Origin: an uncultured Subdoligranulum sp.
GTDB taxonomy: Bacteria > Bacillota > Clostridia > Oscillospirales > Ruminococcaceae
Reading direction: 5' to 3'
Length of the DNA stretch: 24,014 bases
Assembly (NCBI GenBank): GCA_904374465.1
Contig: CAJFFY010000040.1
Coordinates: 1-24,014 of the forward strand
The notes under the pieces are model-generated. The model saw nothing but the letters and a program-made list of their open reading frames with translations, did not search any database and had not been told where the DNA came from. The number at the start of each line of letters is the position of its first letter. The first letter of the stretch is position 1. This document shows, piece after piece, positions 1-6,716 of this stretch. A program made the translations under genes and the position numbers.

Positions 1-117
1 CTGCAGTCCTTTCCCTTTCAGATTGTTTTCATTATAGCGAAAAAACAGGGACTATACGGGGTGATAATTTGGAATGTGGGGTGAATTTTCATGCAATATA
101 AAGACTGTTGCAAATGA
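1..117. other. Left-edge intergenic stretch with a possible leftward promoter
   Basis: I see no gene here. Read on the minus strand, a TATAAT box lies at about 33-38, and AAAGGA, a possible ribosome site, follows near the left end. This would fit a gene that starts beyond the left edge. There is no good -35 box, so the call is weak. Confidence 0.25.
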
Positions 118-163
118 AAAGCCCGGGCAGCATTTTGAAAACAAAATGTGCCGGGCTCTTTTG
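118..163 (-). terminator. Terminator of the MATE gene (probably bidirectional)
   Basis: A long inverted repeat with arms AGCCCGG...CATTTTG and CAAAATG...CCGGGCT around an AAAA loop lies just past the MATE stop codon. It is flanked by AAAA on the left and TTTT on the right, so it can end transcription on either strand. The two arms differ by two extra bases in the left arm. Confidence 0.8.
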
Positions 164-190
164 GACGTGAGGATAACACGTTGGGGCGCT

Positions 191-1546
191 TTATGGACAG
201 GTTCGAGGCCGGAGGCTGCCCGTCAATTTATGCCAGACCATAATAAAGAGCAGCAGAGCAATGGCTGCACTGAACAGGTCGGTGGCGGCACGGGCAGCCG
301 CCAGGCCGGGCAGCCCCAGCAGATGGTGGAACCCGTACAGGGCCGGAACCAGCAGCACGCCCTGGCGCAGGGCGGAAAGAAGGGTGGCACTGCCGGCATA
401 GCCGGCGGCCTGCAGGAAATTGATGCCCAGATAGTACAGGCCCAGCAGCGGACTGCCTGCCAGCAGCCAGGGAAGCAGCTGGCGCGCCAGGGAAGCTGCC
501 TCAGGATCGGATAAAAACAGTCCAATCAGTGGCCGCTGAGCCAGCAGGCAGAACAGAGCAAACAGGGTGCCAAAACCTACGGTCAGGCCCAAACTTCTGC
601 TCAGGACTGCCCGAAGCCGGGGCAGATTCCGTCCGCCCACATTATAGGAAAGCAATGGCTGCAATCCCATACAGATGCCCATCTGGACCAGGGTCACGAC
701 CATGGCGGATTTGTCGGCGGCTGCCATGGCAGCCAGGGCGTTGGTGCCGTAAGCAGCCAACAGACGATTGCTGAAACTGCCGGCCAGACCACTCAGCAGA
801 CTGCTTACCCCATTGGGCAGGCCCAGGGTCAGGACCCGCCCCAGCCGGGTGGGGCAGCGCAGGGCATCGGCAGGTCGCAGACTCAGGGCATCAGAACGGC
901 GAAGAATATGGTGAAGGTAAAGCCCGCTGGCCACCAGATTGCCCAGCATGGTGGCGGCGGCAGCTCCGGCGATGTCCCAGCCAAAGGCCAGGATGAAAAG
1001 CGGGTCCAGCAGGATATTGGTAAGGCTTCCGGCCAGGTTGCCCACCAATCCCCGGCGGATGGCGCCGTCTGCCCGCAGCAGGGTAGCTGCGGAAACTGAG
1101 AAGATCATGGCCGGGGCACCCAGAGCCAGGATGCGCAGGTAATGGGTAGCGTAAGGCAGGATCTCGGCATTGGTGCCCAGCAAATACAAAATCGGTTCAC
1201 AGAACAGATTCAGTACCACGGCCAGGAGTACGCCGGTCAGAAGGGCACACCAACCGCAAAGGCTGGAAACGCACCGGGCGTCCTGACGGTCGCCGGCGCC
1301 CAAAGAACCGGCCACCACGGCACAACCGCCCATGCCCAGAACAGTGGCACCGGCAGAAGCCAGGGTGAAAACAGGCCCTACCACCGCCACCGCCGCGGTC
1401 AGGGCGGTATCCTGCAGCAATCCGATAAAAAACAGGTCGGTCATATTATAGATGATCATGACCAGAACCGACAGGACAGAGGGGCTCACCAGCGCACCGA
1501 TAGCCTGCCAGACAGGCGCCTCCTTGAACAGCCGTTCGCTCTGCAC
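191..1546 (-). CDS. MATE family multidrug/cation antiporter
   Basis: This is a membrane efflux protein of the MATE (NorM/DinF-like) family, expected to export drugs or metabolites using a sodium or proton gradient. The 451 residues, normal for the family, are almost all hydrophobic helices arranged as two related halves. The xxRADG motif lies near residues 158-161, the hydrophilic inter-half loop near 215-240, and the second half opens with LGLPNG at about 241-246. I chose the GTG start at 1546 because AAGGAGG stands 7 bases before it; the longer reading frame upstream has no ribosome site and looks non-coding. The gene is divergent from a TetR-type regulator at 1716, the usual arrangement for a locally controlled efflux pump. 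The substrate cannot be told from sequence. Confidence 0.9.
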   Translation of the reverse strand: MQSERLFKEAPVWQAIGALVSPSVLSVLVMIIYNMTDLFFIGLLQDTALTAAVAVVGPVFTLASAGATVLGMGGCAVVAGSLGAGDRQDARCVSSLCGWCALLTGVLLAVVLNLFCEPILYLLGTNAEILPYATHYLRILALGAPAMIFSVSAATLLRADGAIRRGLVGNLAGSLTNILLDPLFILAFGWDIAGAAAATMLGNLVASGLYLHHILRRSDALSLRPADALRCPTRLGRVLTLGLPNGVSSLLSGLAGSFSNRLLAAYGTNALAAMAAADKSAMVVTLVQMGICMGLQPLLSYNVGGRNLPRLRAVLSRSLGLTVGFGTLFALFCLLAQRPLIGLFLSDPEAASLARQLLPWLLAGSPLLGLYYLGINFLQAAGYAGSATLLSALRQGVLLVPALYGFHHLLGLPGLAAARAATDLFSAAIALLLFIMVWHKLTGSLRPRTCP

Positions 1547-1586
1547 AGAAAGTCCTCCTTTTAAAAGAACGCATGATGATTTTGTG

Positions 1587-1634
1587 AACACGTGTTGCTT
1601 TTTCTTCTGCCTTTCAGTATACTGAGGAAAAAGA
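1587..1634. promoter_or_regulatory. Divergent promoter/operator region between MATE and TetR genes
   Basis: Two perfect palindromes are present: AACACGTGTT at 1587-1596 and TCAGTATACTGA at 1615-1626. The second contains AGTATACT, which supplies a TATACT -10 box on both strands. Hexamers beginning TTG lie 17 bases upstream on each strand (TTGCTT on plus, TTGCGC on minus). A TetR-type protein bound to these palindromes would block both promoters. The operator role is inferred. Confidence 0.5.
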
Positions 1635-1715
1635 ACCGGCGCAATCAGCAATAGAGCGGCAGCTGTTGCTTTGTGCGACATAAAGCGTCTGCCTGTTGCA
1701 AAAAGGAGCACAAAT

Positions 1716-2288
1716 ATGAAAACTGATCCGCGTACCCGTTATACACGGGAGATCATCACCACCGCCTTCTGGCAACTTCTGCAGCAAAAGCCGATGGAGA
1801 AGATCACCGTCAAAGAGGTCTGTACCCTGGCGCAGATCAACAGGGGAACCTTTTACCGGCATTTCCGGGATTGTTATGATCTGATGGAACAGTTGGAGGA
1901 ACAGGCCCTGGAACAGCTGGAAGCAGCCTTGGTGAGTACCCAAGACCGGGGCGTGCAGGCGGTTCTGCTTTCCATGCTGCAAAAGCTGCAGAGCGACGAG
2001 GATTTTCTGGCGGTTCTGGCGCGGCAGAGCCCGGACGACGCCTTTCTGCACCGGGTGGTGGGGTGCTGTTTTCACTATATGGACCTGCGGATGGACGCTG
2101 GAGAGCGCACCGGGGCGGATGACGGCTGGAGGGGAATGCAGAATACCTTTTTGTTTGCGGGGGCTTCCGGGGTAATGTCATACTGGCTGCACAGTGACCG
2201 GAAAGCGCCGCCGGAACAGGTGGCGGCGGCCATTGCGGCGCTGTGTGCCGGAGCGGCCGGCGTGGCGCCGCCAACGTATTCTCTGTAA
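1716..2288 (+). CDS. TetR/AcrR-type transcriptional regulator
   Basis: This is a 190-residue DNA-binding regulator. The N-terminal helix-turn-helix spans about residues 29-50 and carries the family pattern: KITVKEVC, then INRGTFYRHF. The remainder is helical and variable, as expected for a TetR ligand-binding and dimer domain. Cys-rich patches (VVGCCFHY) are visible but carry no known motif. The ATG at 1716 is chosen because AAAAGGAG lies 7 bases upstream; the frame continues 15 codons further up without a ribosome site. It is divergent from the MATE gene, so it most likely represses that gene and itself, with release by a pump substrate. The ligand is unknown. A strong hairpin follows the stop. 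Confidence 0.88.
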   Translation: MKTDPRTRYTREIITTAFWQLLQQKPMEKITVKEVCTLAQINRGTFYRHFRDCYDLMEQLEEQALEQLEAALVSTQDRGVQAVLLSMLQKLQSDEDFLAVLARQSPDDAFLHRVVGCCFHYMDLRMDAGERTGADDGWRGMQNTFLFAGASGVMSYWLHSDRKAPPEQVAAAIAALCAGAAGVAPPTYSL

Positions 2289-2290
2289 AG

Positions 2291-2328
2291 AAAACAGACA
2301 GCGAAGAAGTTCCTTCGCTGTCTGTTTT
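2291..2328. terminator. Bidirectional terminator between TetR and AraC genes
   Basis: A perfect 16-bp stem (AAAACAGACAGCGAAG and its complement) closes on a 6-base loop, AAGTTC. The stem is A-rich at one end and T-rich at the other, so it can serve both convergent genes. Confidence 0.9.
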
Positions 2329-2348
2329 GGTGTATAAAAGGGGGAGGG

Positions 2349-3548
2349 TCATCCACCCCTATATTCCATCGGTGTTTGTCCGGTCACTTCCTGAAAGATC
2401 CGGCTGAAATAGTTGCGGGTGCTGAAACATAGAGAGACGGCAATCTCCTGTACGGTCTGGTCGGTGCTTTTCAGAAGGACCTTAGCCCGCTCAATTTTGG
2501 CAAACTTGATGTAATCGTTGATACAAAGCCCGGTTTCCGCCTTGAACTTATGGGTCAGGTAATACTCGGTATAGCCTACCACGGCTGCCAGATCGGCGGC
2601 CCGGATCTTCTGGTCCAGATGCATCTCGATGTAATCCACACACTGCTGGACCGGACGGCTGAGTTTGGGATTCGTGCGGCATTTGTGTACCCGGCGGATA
2701 AAGTCATCGTACATCACCAGGCTCAGTGGATTCAGATCGTCCAGGGTTTTGGCAGACTCGGCGGTCTGGATATAACTGTCACCCAAAGCGTAAGCCTCCT
2801 CGGGAGAAAGCCCGCCCTCAATGGCTGCACGGCACACCAGGGAGGTGAACACGATCACCGAAATTTTGCTTTGACGCAAGGCGTCATCGCTGTGTACCGG
2901 GACACCGGCACTCAAGGTCATGCTGTTGGACAGTGCCTGTTTGTAGTTCAGATCCCCGGTGCGTACCATCTGTAAAAGACCTTGTTCTGCCATCCAGACC
3001 TTGTGGCGGTCATGGGCAGGGGTATAGGTCGGATCATAGACTTTGGGCGGAGTTTCGCTGTTGATATCACTGATTTCCAGGTGGATTCCCGTCAGACAAT
3101 AGTGCATCATCAAGGTGTACCGGTGCAGGATGGTATTTTGCAGTACAGGAACTTTGGCCAGGACCTGCTGCAGATGCATCGTCCAGGAAACACTGGTTTC
3201 CAGATGGCTGTAATAGCGCAGACCCTGTTCAATTCCTCGCATGGAAACATCCTGATAGAAGACAGGCCCCATTACCCAGGCACGTTTCAGCTTCCCGTTT
3301 TCCTTTTCAAAAGCGGCCGCCCACAGGATTCCCAGGGCGGTTCCCAGCGTAATGGGGGTATCATGGGCGGCGCCGTATTCCATCATCTGCTGTTTGCAGC
3401 CGAACAGGTCAAAAATACCGGACAGGAAGGCTTCGTCCGGGCAGTTGCTGCGCAGCAGGTTTCCCTTTTCGTCGTAACACCAGGTGAAAATCGGGCCGCC
3501 GCACTGTACCAGCTCTGCCAGCAATGCCATGCTCTGAAAAACTTCCAT
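2349..3548 (-). CDS. AraC-family transcriptional regulator
   Basis: This 399-residue protein has a C-terminal AraC double helix-turn-helix at about residues 300-397. It shows VVGYTEYYLTHKFKAETG (325-340), followed by VQEIAVSLCFSTRNYFSRIFQEVTGQTPMEY in the second half, which is the family signature. The first 290 residues form a large sensor region that I cannot assign to a named domain. ATG 3548 is chosen over the GTG nine bases earlier because that GTG overlaps the GAGGTG ribosome site. The gene lies directly downstream of the GH1 gene on the same strand but behind a terminator, with its own extended -10 box. It is probably an activator of the neighbouring sugar genes, with a direct repeat upstream of the GH1 promoter as its candidate site. 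Confidence 0.9.
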   Translation of the reverse strand: MEVFQSMALLAELVQCGGPIFTWCYDEKGNLLRSNCPDEAFLSGIFDLFGCKQQMMEYGAAHDTPITLGTALGILWAAAFEKENGKLKRAWVMGPVFYQDVSMRGIEQGLRYYSHLETSVSWTMHLQQVLAKVPVLQNTILHRYTLMMHYCLTGIHLEISDINSETPPKVYDPTYTPAHDRHKVWMAEQGLLQMVRTGDLNYKQALSNSMTLSAGVPVHSDDALRQSKISVIVFTSLVCRAAIEGGLSPEEAYALGDSYIQTAESAKTLDDLNPLSLVMYDDFIRRVHKCRTNPKLSRPVQQCVDYIEMHLDQKIRAADLAAVVGYTEYYLTHKFKAETGLCINDYIKFAKIERAKVLLKSTDQTVQEIAVSLCFSTRNYFSRIFQEVTGQTPMEYRGG

Positions 3549-3570
3549 CGGAATCACCTCGCTTGCCGTT

Positions 3571-3580
3571 ATTATACCAT
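3571..3580 (-). promoter_or_regulatory. Extended -10 promoter of the AraC-type gene
   Basis: On the minus strand the sequence reads ATGGTATAAT, a consensus TATAAT preceded by TGG (extended -10). No -35 box is visible. Transcription would begin about 16 bases before the ATG, giving a very short leader that still contains the GAGG ribosome site. The same decamer with one change drives the GH1 gene. Confidence 0.55.
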
Positions 3581-3581
3581 G

Positions 3582-3611
3582 AAAAACGGGCTGCCGTACA
3601 GACAGCCCGTT
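3582..3611 (-). terminator. Terminator of the GH1 gene
   Basis: Read on the minus strand, AACGGGCTG pairs with CAGCCCGTT over 9 bp around a 9-base loop and is followed by TTTTT. It starts 7 bases after the GH1 stop codon and separates that gene from the AraC-type gene. Confidence 0.85.
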
Positions 3612-3617
3612 CCGGAT

Positions 3618-4919
3618 TTATTCGCCAGCGTAACTGCCCAACACTGCCAGACTGGGCTTGGGCGTGCGGGCCATGGTGGTTCGGTCCACGGCAATCAGCC
3701 CGAAGTTCATGGCAAAACCTTTCTGCCACTCAAAATTGTCCATCAGGCTCCAGTGGAAGTATCCCTTCACCGGCAGACCGTCGGCTGCACAACGCTGTAC
3801 CCCGGCCAGGGCTTGCTCGATAAAGGCTGCCCGACGGGTGTCATCGGCGGTGGCAATGCCGTTCTCGGTGACAATCAGGTCTCCGCGGAAGTCCTTGGCT
3901 ACCCGGCGCAGTACATGTTCCAGGGCCTGGGGATAGAATTCATAGTCCATCTGGGTCAGTTCTGCACCTTCGGGGGCGGGCAGCTGGCCGGTGGGGCCGT
4001 ACAGAGTACGGGTGTAGTTCTGCACGCCCAGAAAGTCGTCTCCCTGAATATAGGGCAGGTAGTGGGTAAACTCCTCCTTCCAGGCCGCCTCGGCAAAGGG
4101 TTCTCCGCCCGGCTGGGCCTGCAGGTCATGGAGAGAAAGGGTCAGGCCCACCTTTACATGTGGGCAGATGGCCCGGATGGCCTCCCGGGCGGCGGTGTGG
4201 GCGCGCATAACCAGCAGATCTCCTTCGGGGGTACGCTCGCTGACAAAGATTTTGGGCTGCGGGTCCCCAAAGACACCGGCGTTTTCAGCGGCGGCATATT
4301 TCATGTTTTCCATCATCTTCTGGAAATTCATGCCCACCTGTACGGTACCCTCGGCGGATTTGCCAGCAGCGGCAGCGTTCCTGGCCGCCTGTTCGGCCAT
4401 CAGCCGGAACCGCTTGGAGATGGCTGCCAGCTGCAGCCCCATGTTGGCTTCGTTGATGGTGCAGACATAGTGCAGCTCATCGCCCAGCTGTTCCATTACA
4501 TATGAGACATACCGCTTGAAATAGGAGATGGTGGACTCGGCCTCCCAGCCGCCTTTGGCGATCAGCCATCTGGGACTGGTGAAATGCAGCAGGGTAACCA
4601 CCGGCTCCACCCCATGGGCCTTACAGCAGGCAATTACCTTGCGGTAGTGCTCTACCTCGGCGGCGTCGAATTGGCCTTCCTCCGGCTCGATGCGCGCCCA
4701 CTCAATGGAAAAGCGGTAGGCGTTAAGTCCGGCTTTGGCAAGCAATCGGATATCTTCCTCATATCGGTTATAATGGTCACAGGCGATACCGCTGGGTTCG
4801 GCAAAGCTGGAGTGGGGCAGCTGTTCCTGGGCCCAGTAGTCGGAATGGATGTTGTTTCCTTCCACCTGGTGGGCCGCAGTGGCAGCGCCCACCAGAAATC
4901 CTTTTGCAAATTTCTGCAT
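3618..4919 (-). CDS. GH1 family beta-glycosidase
   Basis: This 433-residue enzyme is predicted to be cytoplasmic, with no signal peptide. It shows the GH1 (alpha/beta)8-barrel landmarks: the FxxGxATAAHQVEG opening (8-21), YRFSIEWARI (68-77), TINEAN with acid/base Glu157, VQNYTR (299-304), VTENG with nucleophile Glu352, and SLMDNFEWQKGF (391-402). It should hydrolyse beta-glucosides, beta-galactosides or related short sugars with retention. No clear phosphate-binding signature was seen, so a 6-phospho-glycosidase is less likely. The acid/base motif ends in Ala-Asn instead of the usual Pro. ATG 4919 is preceded by AAAGGAGGA at good spacing. The divergent symporter at 5159 and the downstream AraC-type gene place it in sugar catabolism. 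Confidence 0.9.
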   Translation of the reverse strand: MQKFAKGFLVGAATAAHQVEGNNIHSDYWAQEQLPHSSFAEPSGIACDHYNRYEEDIRLLAKAGLNAYRFSIEWARIEPEEGQFDAAEVEHYRKVIACCKAHGVEPVVTLLHFTSPRWLIAKGGWEAESTISYFKRYVSYVMEQLGDELHYVCTINEANMGLQLAAISKRFRLMAEQAARNAAAAGKSAEGTVQVGMNFQKMMENMKYAAAENAGVFGDPQPKIFVSERTPEGDLLVMRAHTAAREAIRAICPHVKVGLTLSLHDLQAQPGGEPFAEAAWKEEFTHYLPYIQGDDFLGVQNYTRTLYGPTGQLPAPEGAELTQMDYEFYPQALEHVLRRVAKDFRGDLIVTENGIATADDTRRAAFIEQALAGVQRCAADGLPVKGYFHWSLMDNFEWQKGFAMNFGLIAVDRTTMARTPKPSLAVLGSYAGE

Positions 4920-4970
4920 GGATAATCCTCCTTTTATTATCGAGACGCCAAAGTCCATTTGCTTGTCCGT

Positions 4971-4980
4971 ATCATACCAT
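4971..4980 (-). promoter_or_regulatory. Extended -10 promoter of the GH1 gene
   Basis: The minus strand reads ATGGTATGAT, an extended -10 (TGG before TATGAT) that differs in one base from the AraC-gene promoter. The -35 region lacks TTGACA, which suits an activator-dependent promoter. A second TATAAT on the minus strand lies at 5032-5037 but also lacks a -35 box. Confidence 0.5.
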
Positions 4981-4995
4981 ACCTGTCGGATTCTT

Positions 4996-5028
4996 ATGGT
5001 GTAAAAATTGAAAATAAGGGGTAAAAAA
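4996..5028 (-). promoter_or_regulatory. Candidate AraC-type direct-repeat binding site
   Basis: Two copies of an A-rich element, ATGGTGTAAAAAT (4996-5008) and AAGGGGTAAAAAA (5016-5028), match at 10 of 13 positions and are spaced exactly 20 bp apart. Two same-orientation half-sites about two helical turns apart are the usual layout of AraC-family sites. They end about 20 bp upstream of the GH1 extended -10. The link to the AraC-type gene nearby is inferred. Confidence 0.4.
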
Positions 5029-5102
5029 TAGATTATACAGGGAAATTACATGAATAATTGTACTGGTTTGCTGAAAATTGACTCTTTCTTGCGATGGCGG
5101 TC

Positions 5103-5111
5103 TGCTATAGT
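5103..5111 (+). promoter_or_regulatory. Extended -10 promoter of the symporter gene
   Basis: TGCTATAGT is an extended -10 box lying 47 bases before the start codon. A TTGACT at 5078-5083 is 22 bases away, too far to act as the normal -35. Confidence 0.5.
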
Positions 5112-5158
5112 GAGAGTACAAACAAAACCGTTGCACACTTTTAAGGAGGAAAAACCGT

Positions 5159-6646
5159 ATGGCAAAAAAACATCTCAGCGCCAGCGAAATCGACGGCGTC
5201 CAGTACCGCCGCGCCAAGCTCTGGCAAATTATCTGCTACGCCTGCAATGGCCTTGTGGGTATGAGCGTTTACTCTCTGATTGGTATGGCCAGCTATTCGG
5301 CCAGTATCGGGTACGGCATCACAACCGCCGCAGTGGGCATTATCCTGACCTGCTCCCGTATTCTGGACGCGATCACCGACCCACTTCTGGCCTTTGTGTA
5401 TGACCGGGTCAACACCCGATTCGGCAAGCTGCGTATTTTGCTGGTGGTTGGCTATCTCATTGAGGCGGCTGCCCTCTACGGTATGTTCACCGGCTTCTCT
5501 TCCAAAGGATTGGGTCTGCCGGTCTTTGTTTTGCTCTATGTGGGCTACGTCATTGGCTACACCGTCACCAACATGACAGCCCAGACCATCCCCGCCATCA
5601 TGACCAACGACCCCACCCAGCGCCCCACCATCGGCGTCTGGACTACCGCTTTCAATTATCTGGTGCCCATGGCCATGTCCATGGTGATGAACGTAGTGCT
5701 GCTGCCTATGTTCGGCGGCCAGTACAACCAGGCATTCCTCTCTGCTGCCTGCGCCATCACGCTGGTGGTGGCCGCAGTGGGCACCCTGCTGGTCTGCCTG
5801 GGCGTATCCTCGTACGACAAGCCTGAAACTTTTCTGGGAACCAAGAAGTCTGAGCCGCTGAAAATGGGGGATATTATCGAAGTGCTGATGCACAACAAAC
5901 CTCTGCAATGCTACATTGCCTCCAACGCCTCGGACAAATTGGCCCAGCAAGTGGCCAGTCAGGCCGTCATCAACACCCTGTTCAACGGCATCATCATCGG
6001 CAACATGGGCCTGGCCACCATCCTGACGGTCATCAGCATGGTGCCCTCCATCTTCTTTGCAGCCTTTGGTGCCAGATATGTGGGCAAGCACGGCAGCAAG
6101 AAGGGAATTGTGACCTGGACATATGTCAGCATGGCCATCACGGTGGTATTGGTGGTCTTTTTCCTGTCCATCGACCCGAAACGGATTGGCGTCATAGGCA
6201 GTTCTGAAATGATCATCAATACAGTACTGAACCTGTTGCTCAACGGTTCCAACATGTGCATTACTACCTCCAATACCTCTTACATGGCCGATGCTATCGA
6301 CTTTGAGCTGGATCGCTCCGGCCGGTACATCCCGGCGGTTGTTTCCGGCACTTACAGCCTGGTGGACAAGCTCATTACCTCCTTCGCGGCGGTCATTGCT
6401 ACCGGTGCTGTGGCGCTGCTGGGTTACACCACCACCATGCCTCAGCCCACCGATCCCTGCACCACCTCCATCTTCTGGATGGCCATGTTCCTCAAGTTTG
6501 GCCTGCCCATCATCGGATGGATCATTACCTTGGTGGCTATGCGTGACTGCCCTCTGACCAAGGAAGAGATGGTCCATGTACAGAAGCGCATCGCTGAAAA
6601 GAAAGCCGCTGCCCGGGCCGAGCTTTTTGCCGAACAGTTGAAGTAA
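5159..6646 (+). CDS. GPH-type glycoside:cation symporter (MFS)
   Basis: This 495-residue inner-membrane transporter is about the normal length for the glycoside-pentoside-hexuronide family (MelB, XynP, GusB type) and contains about 12 hydrophobic segments. The diagnostic cytoplasmic loop motif is clear at residues 75-97: DAITDP, AFVYDRVNTRFGKLR. It should import a glycoside or oligosaccharide with a cation. AAGGAGG lies 8-9 bases before the ATG. It heads the plus-strand group and is divergent from the GH1 gene. The following GH2 and GH43 genes suggest that short oligosaccharides arrive intact and are cut inside. The charged C-terminal tail (KRIAEKKAAARAELFAEQ) is ordinary for the family. The exact substrate is not visible. 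Confidence 0.92.
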   Translation: MAKKHLSASEIDGVQYRRAKLWQIICYACNGLVGMSVYSLIGMASYSASIGYGITTAAVGIILTCSRILDAITDPLLAFVYDRVNTRFGKLRILLVVGYLIEAAALYGMFTGFSSKGLGLPVFVLLYVGYVIGYTVTNMTAQTIPAIMTNDPTQRPTIGVWTTAFNYLVPMAMSMVMNVVLLPMFGGQYNQAFLSAACAITLVVAAVGTLLVCLGVSSYDKPETFLGTKKSEPLKMGDIIEVLMHNKPLQCYIASNASDKLAQQVASQAVINTLFNGIIIGNMGLATILTVISMVPSIFFAAFGARYVGKHGSKKGIVTWTYVSMAITVVLVVFFLSIDPKRIGVIGSSEMIINTVLNLLLNGSNMCITTSNTSYMADAIDFELDRSGRYIPAVVSGTYSLVDKLITSFAAVIATGAVALLGYTTTMPQPTDPCTTSIFWMAMFLKFGLPIIGWIITLVAMRDCPLTKEEMVHVQKRIAEKKAAARAELFAEQLK

Positions 6647-6654
6647 ACCCACAC

Positions 6655-6693
6655 AAAAACCGAAAGGGTTTGCCCCTTTCGGTTTTTGCCCTA
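6655..6693 (+). terminator. Hairpin terminator between symporter and GH2 genes
   Basis: AAAAACCGAAAGGG pairs with CCCTTTCGGTTTTT over 14 bp around a 5-base loop (TTTGC), nine bases after the symporter stop. No promoter is evident between it and the GH2 ribosome site at 6703, so it probably trims rather than fully stops transcription. Confidence 0.8.
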
Positions 6694-6716
6694 AGACCAG
6701 AGAAGGAGTGTTTTCC

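Noticed and set aside
2982..4505. 507-codon plus-strand frame across the AraC-type and GH1 genes
   Set aside because: It spans a terminator, a promoter and two genes with clear motifs on the minus strand.
5078..5111. TTGACT and TATAGT as a normal -35/-10 pair before the symporter
   Set aside because: The spacing is 22 bases, too long; an extended -10 explains the promoter better.
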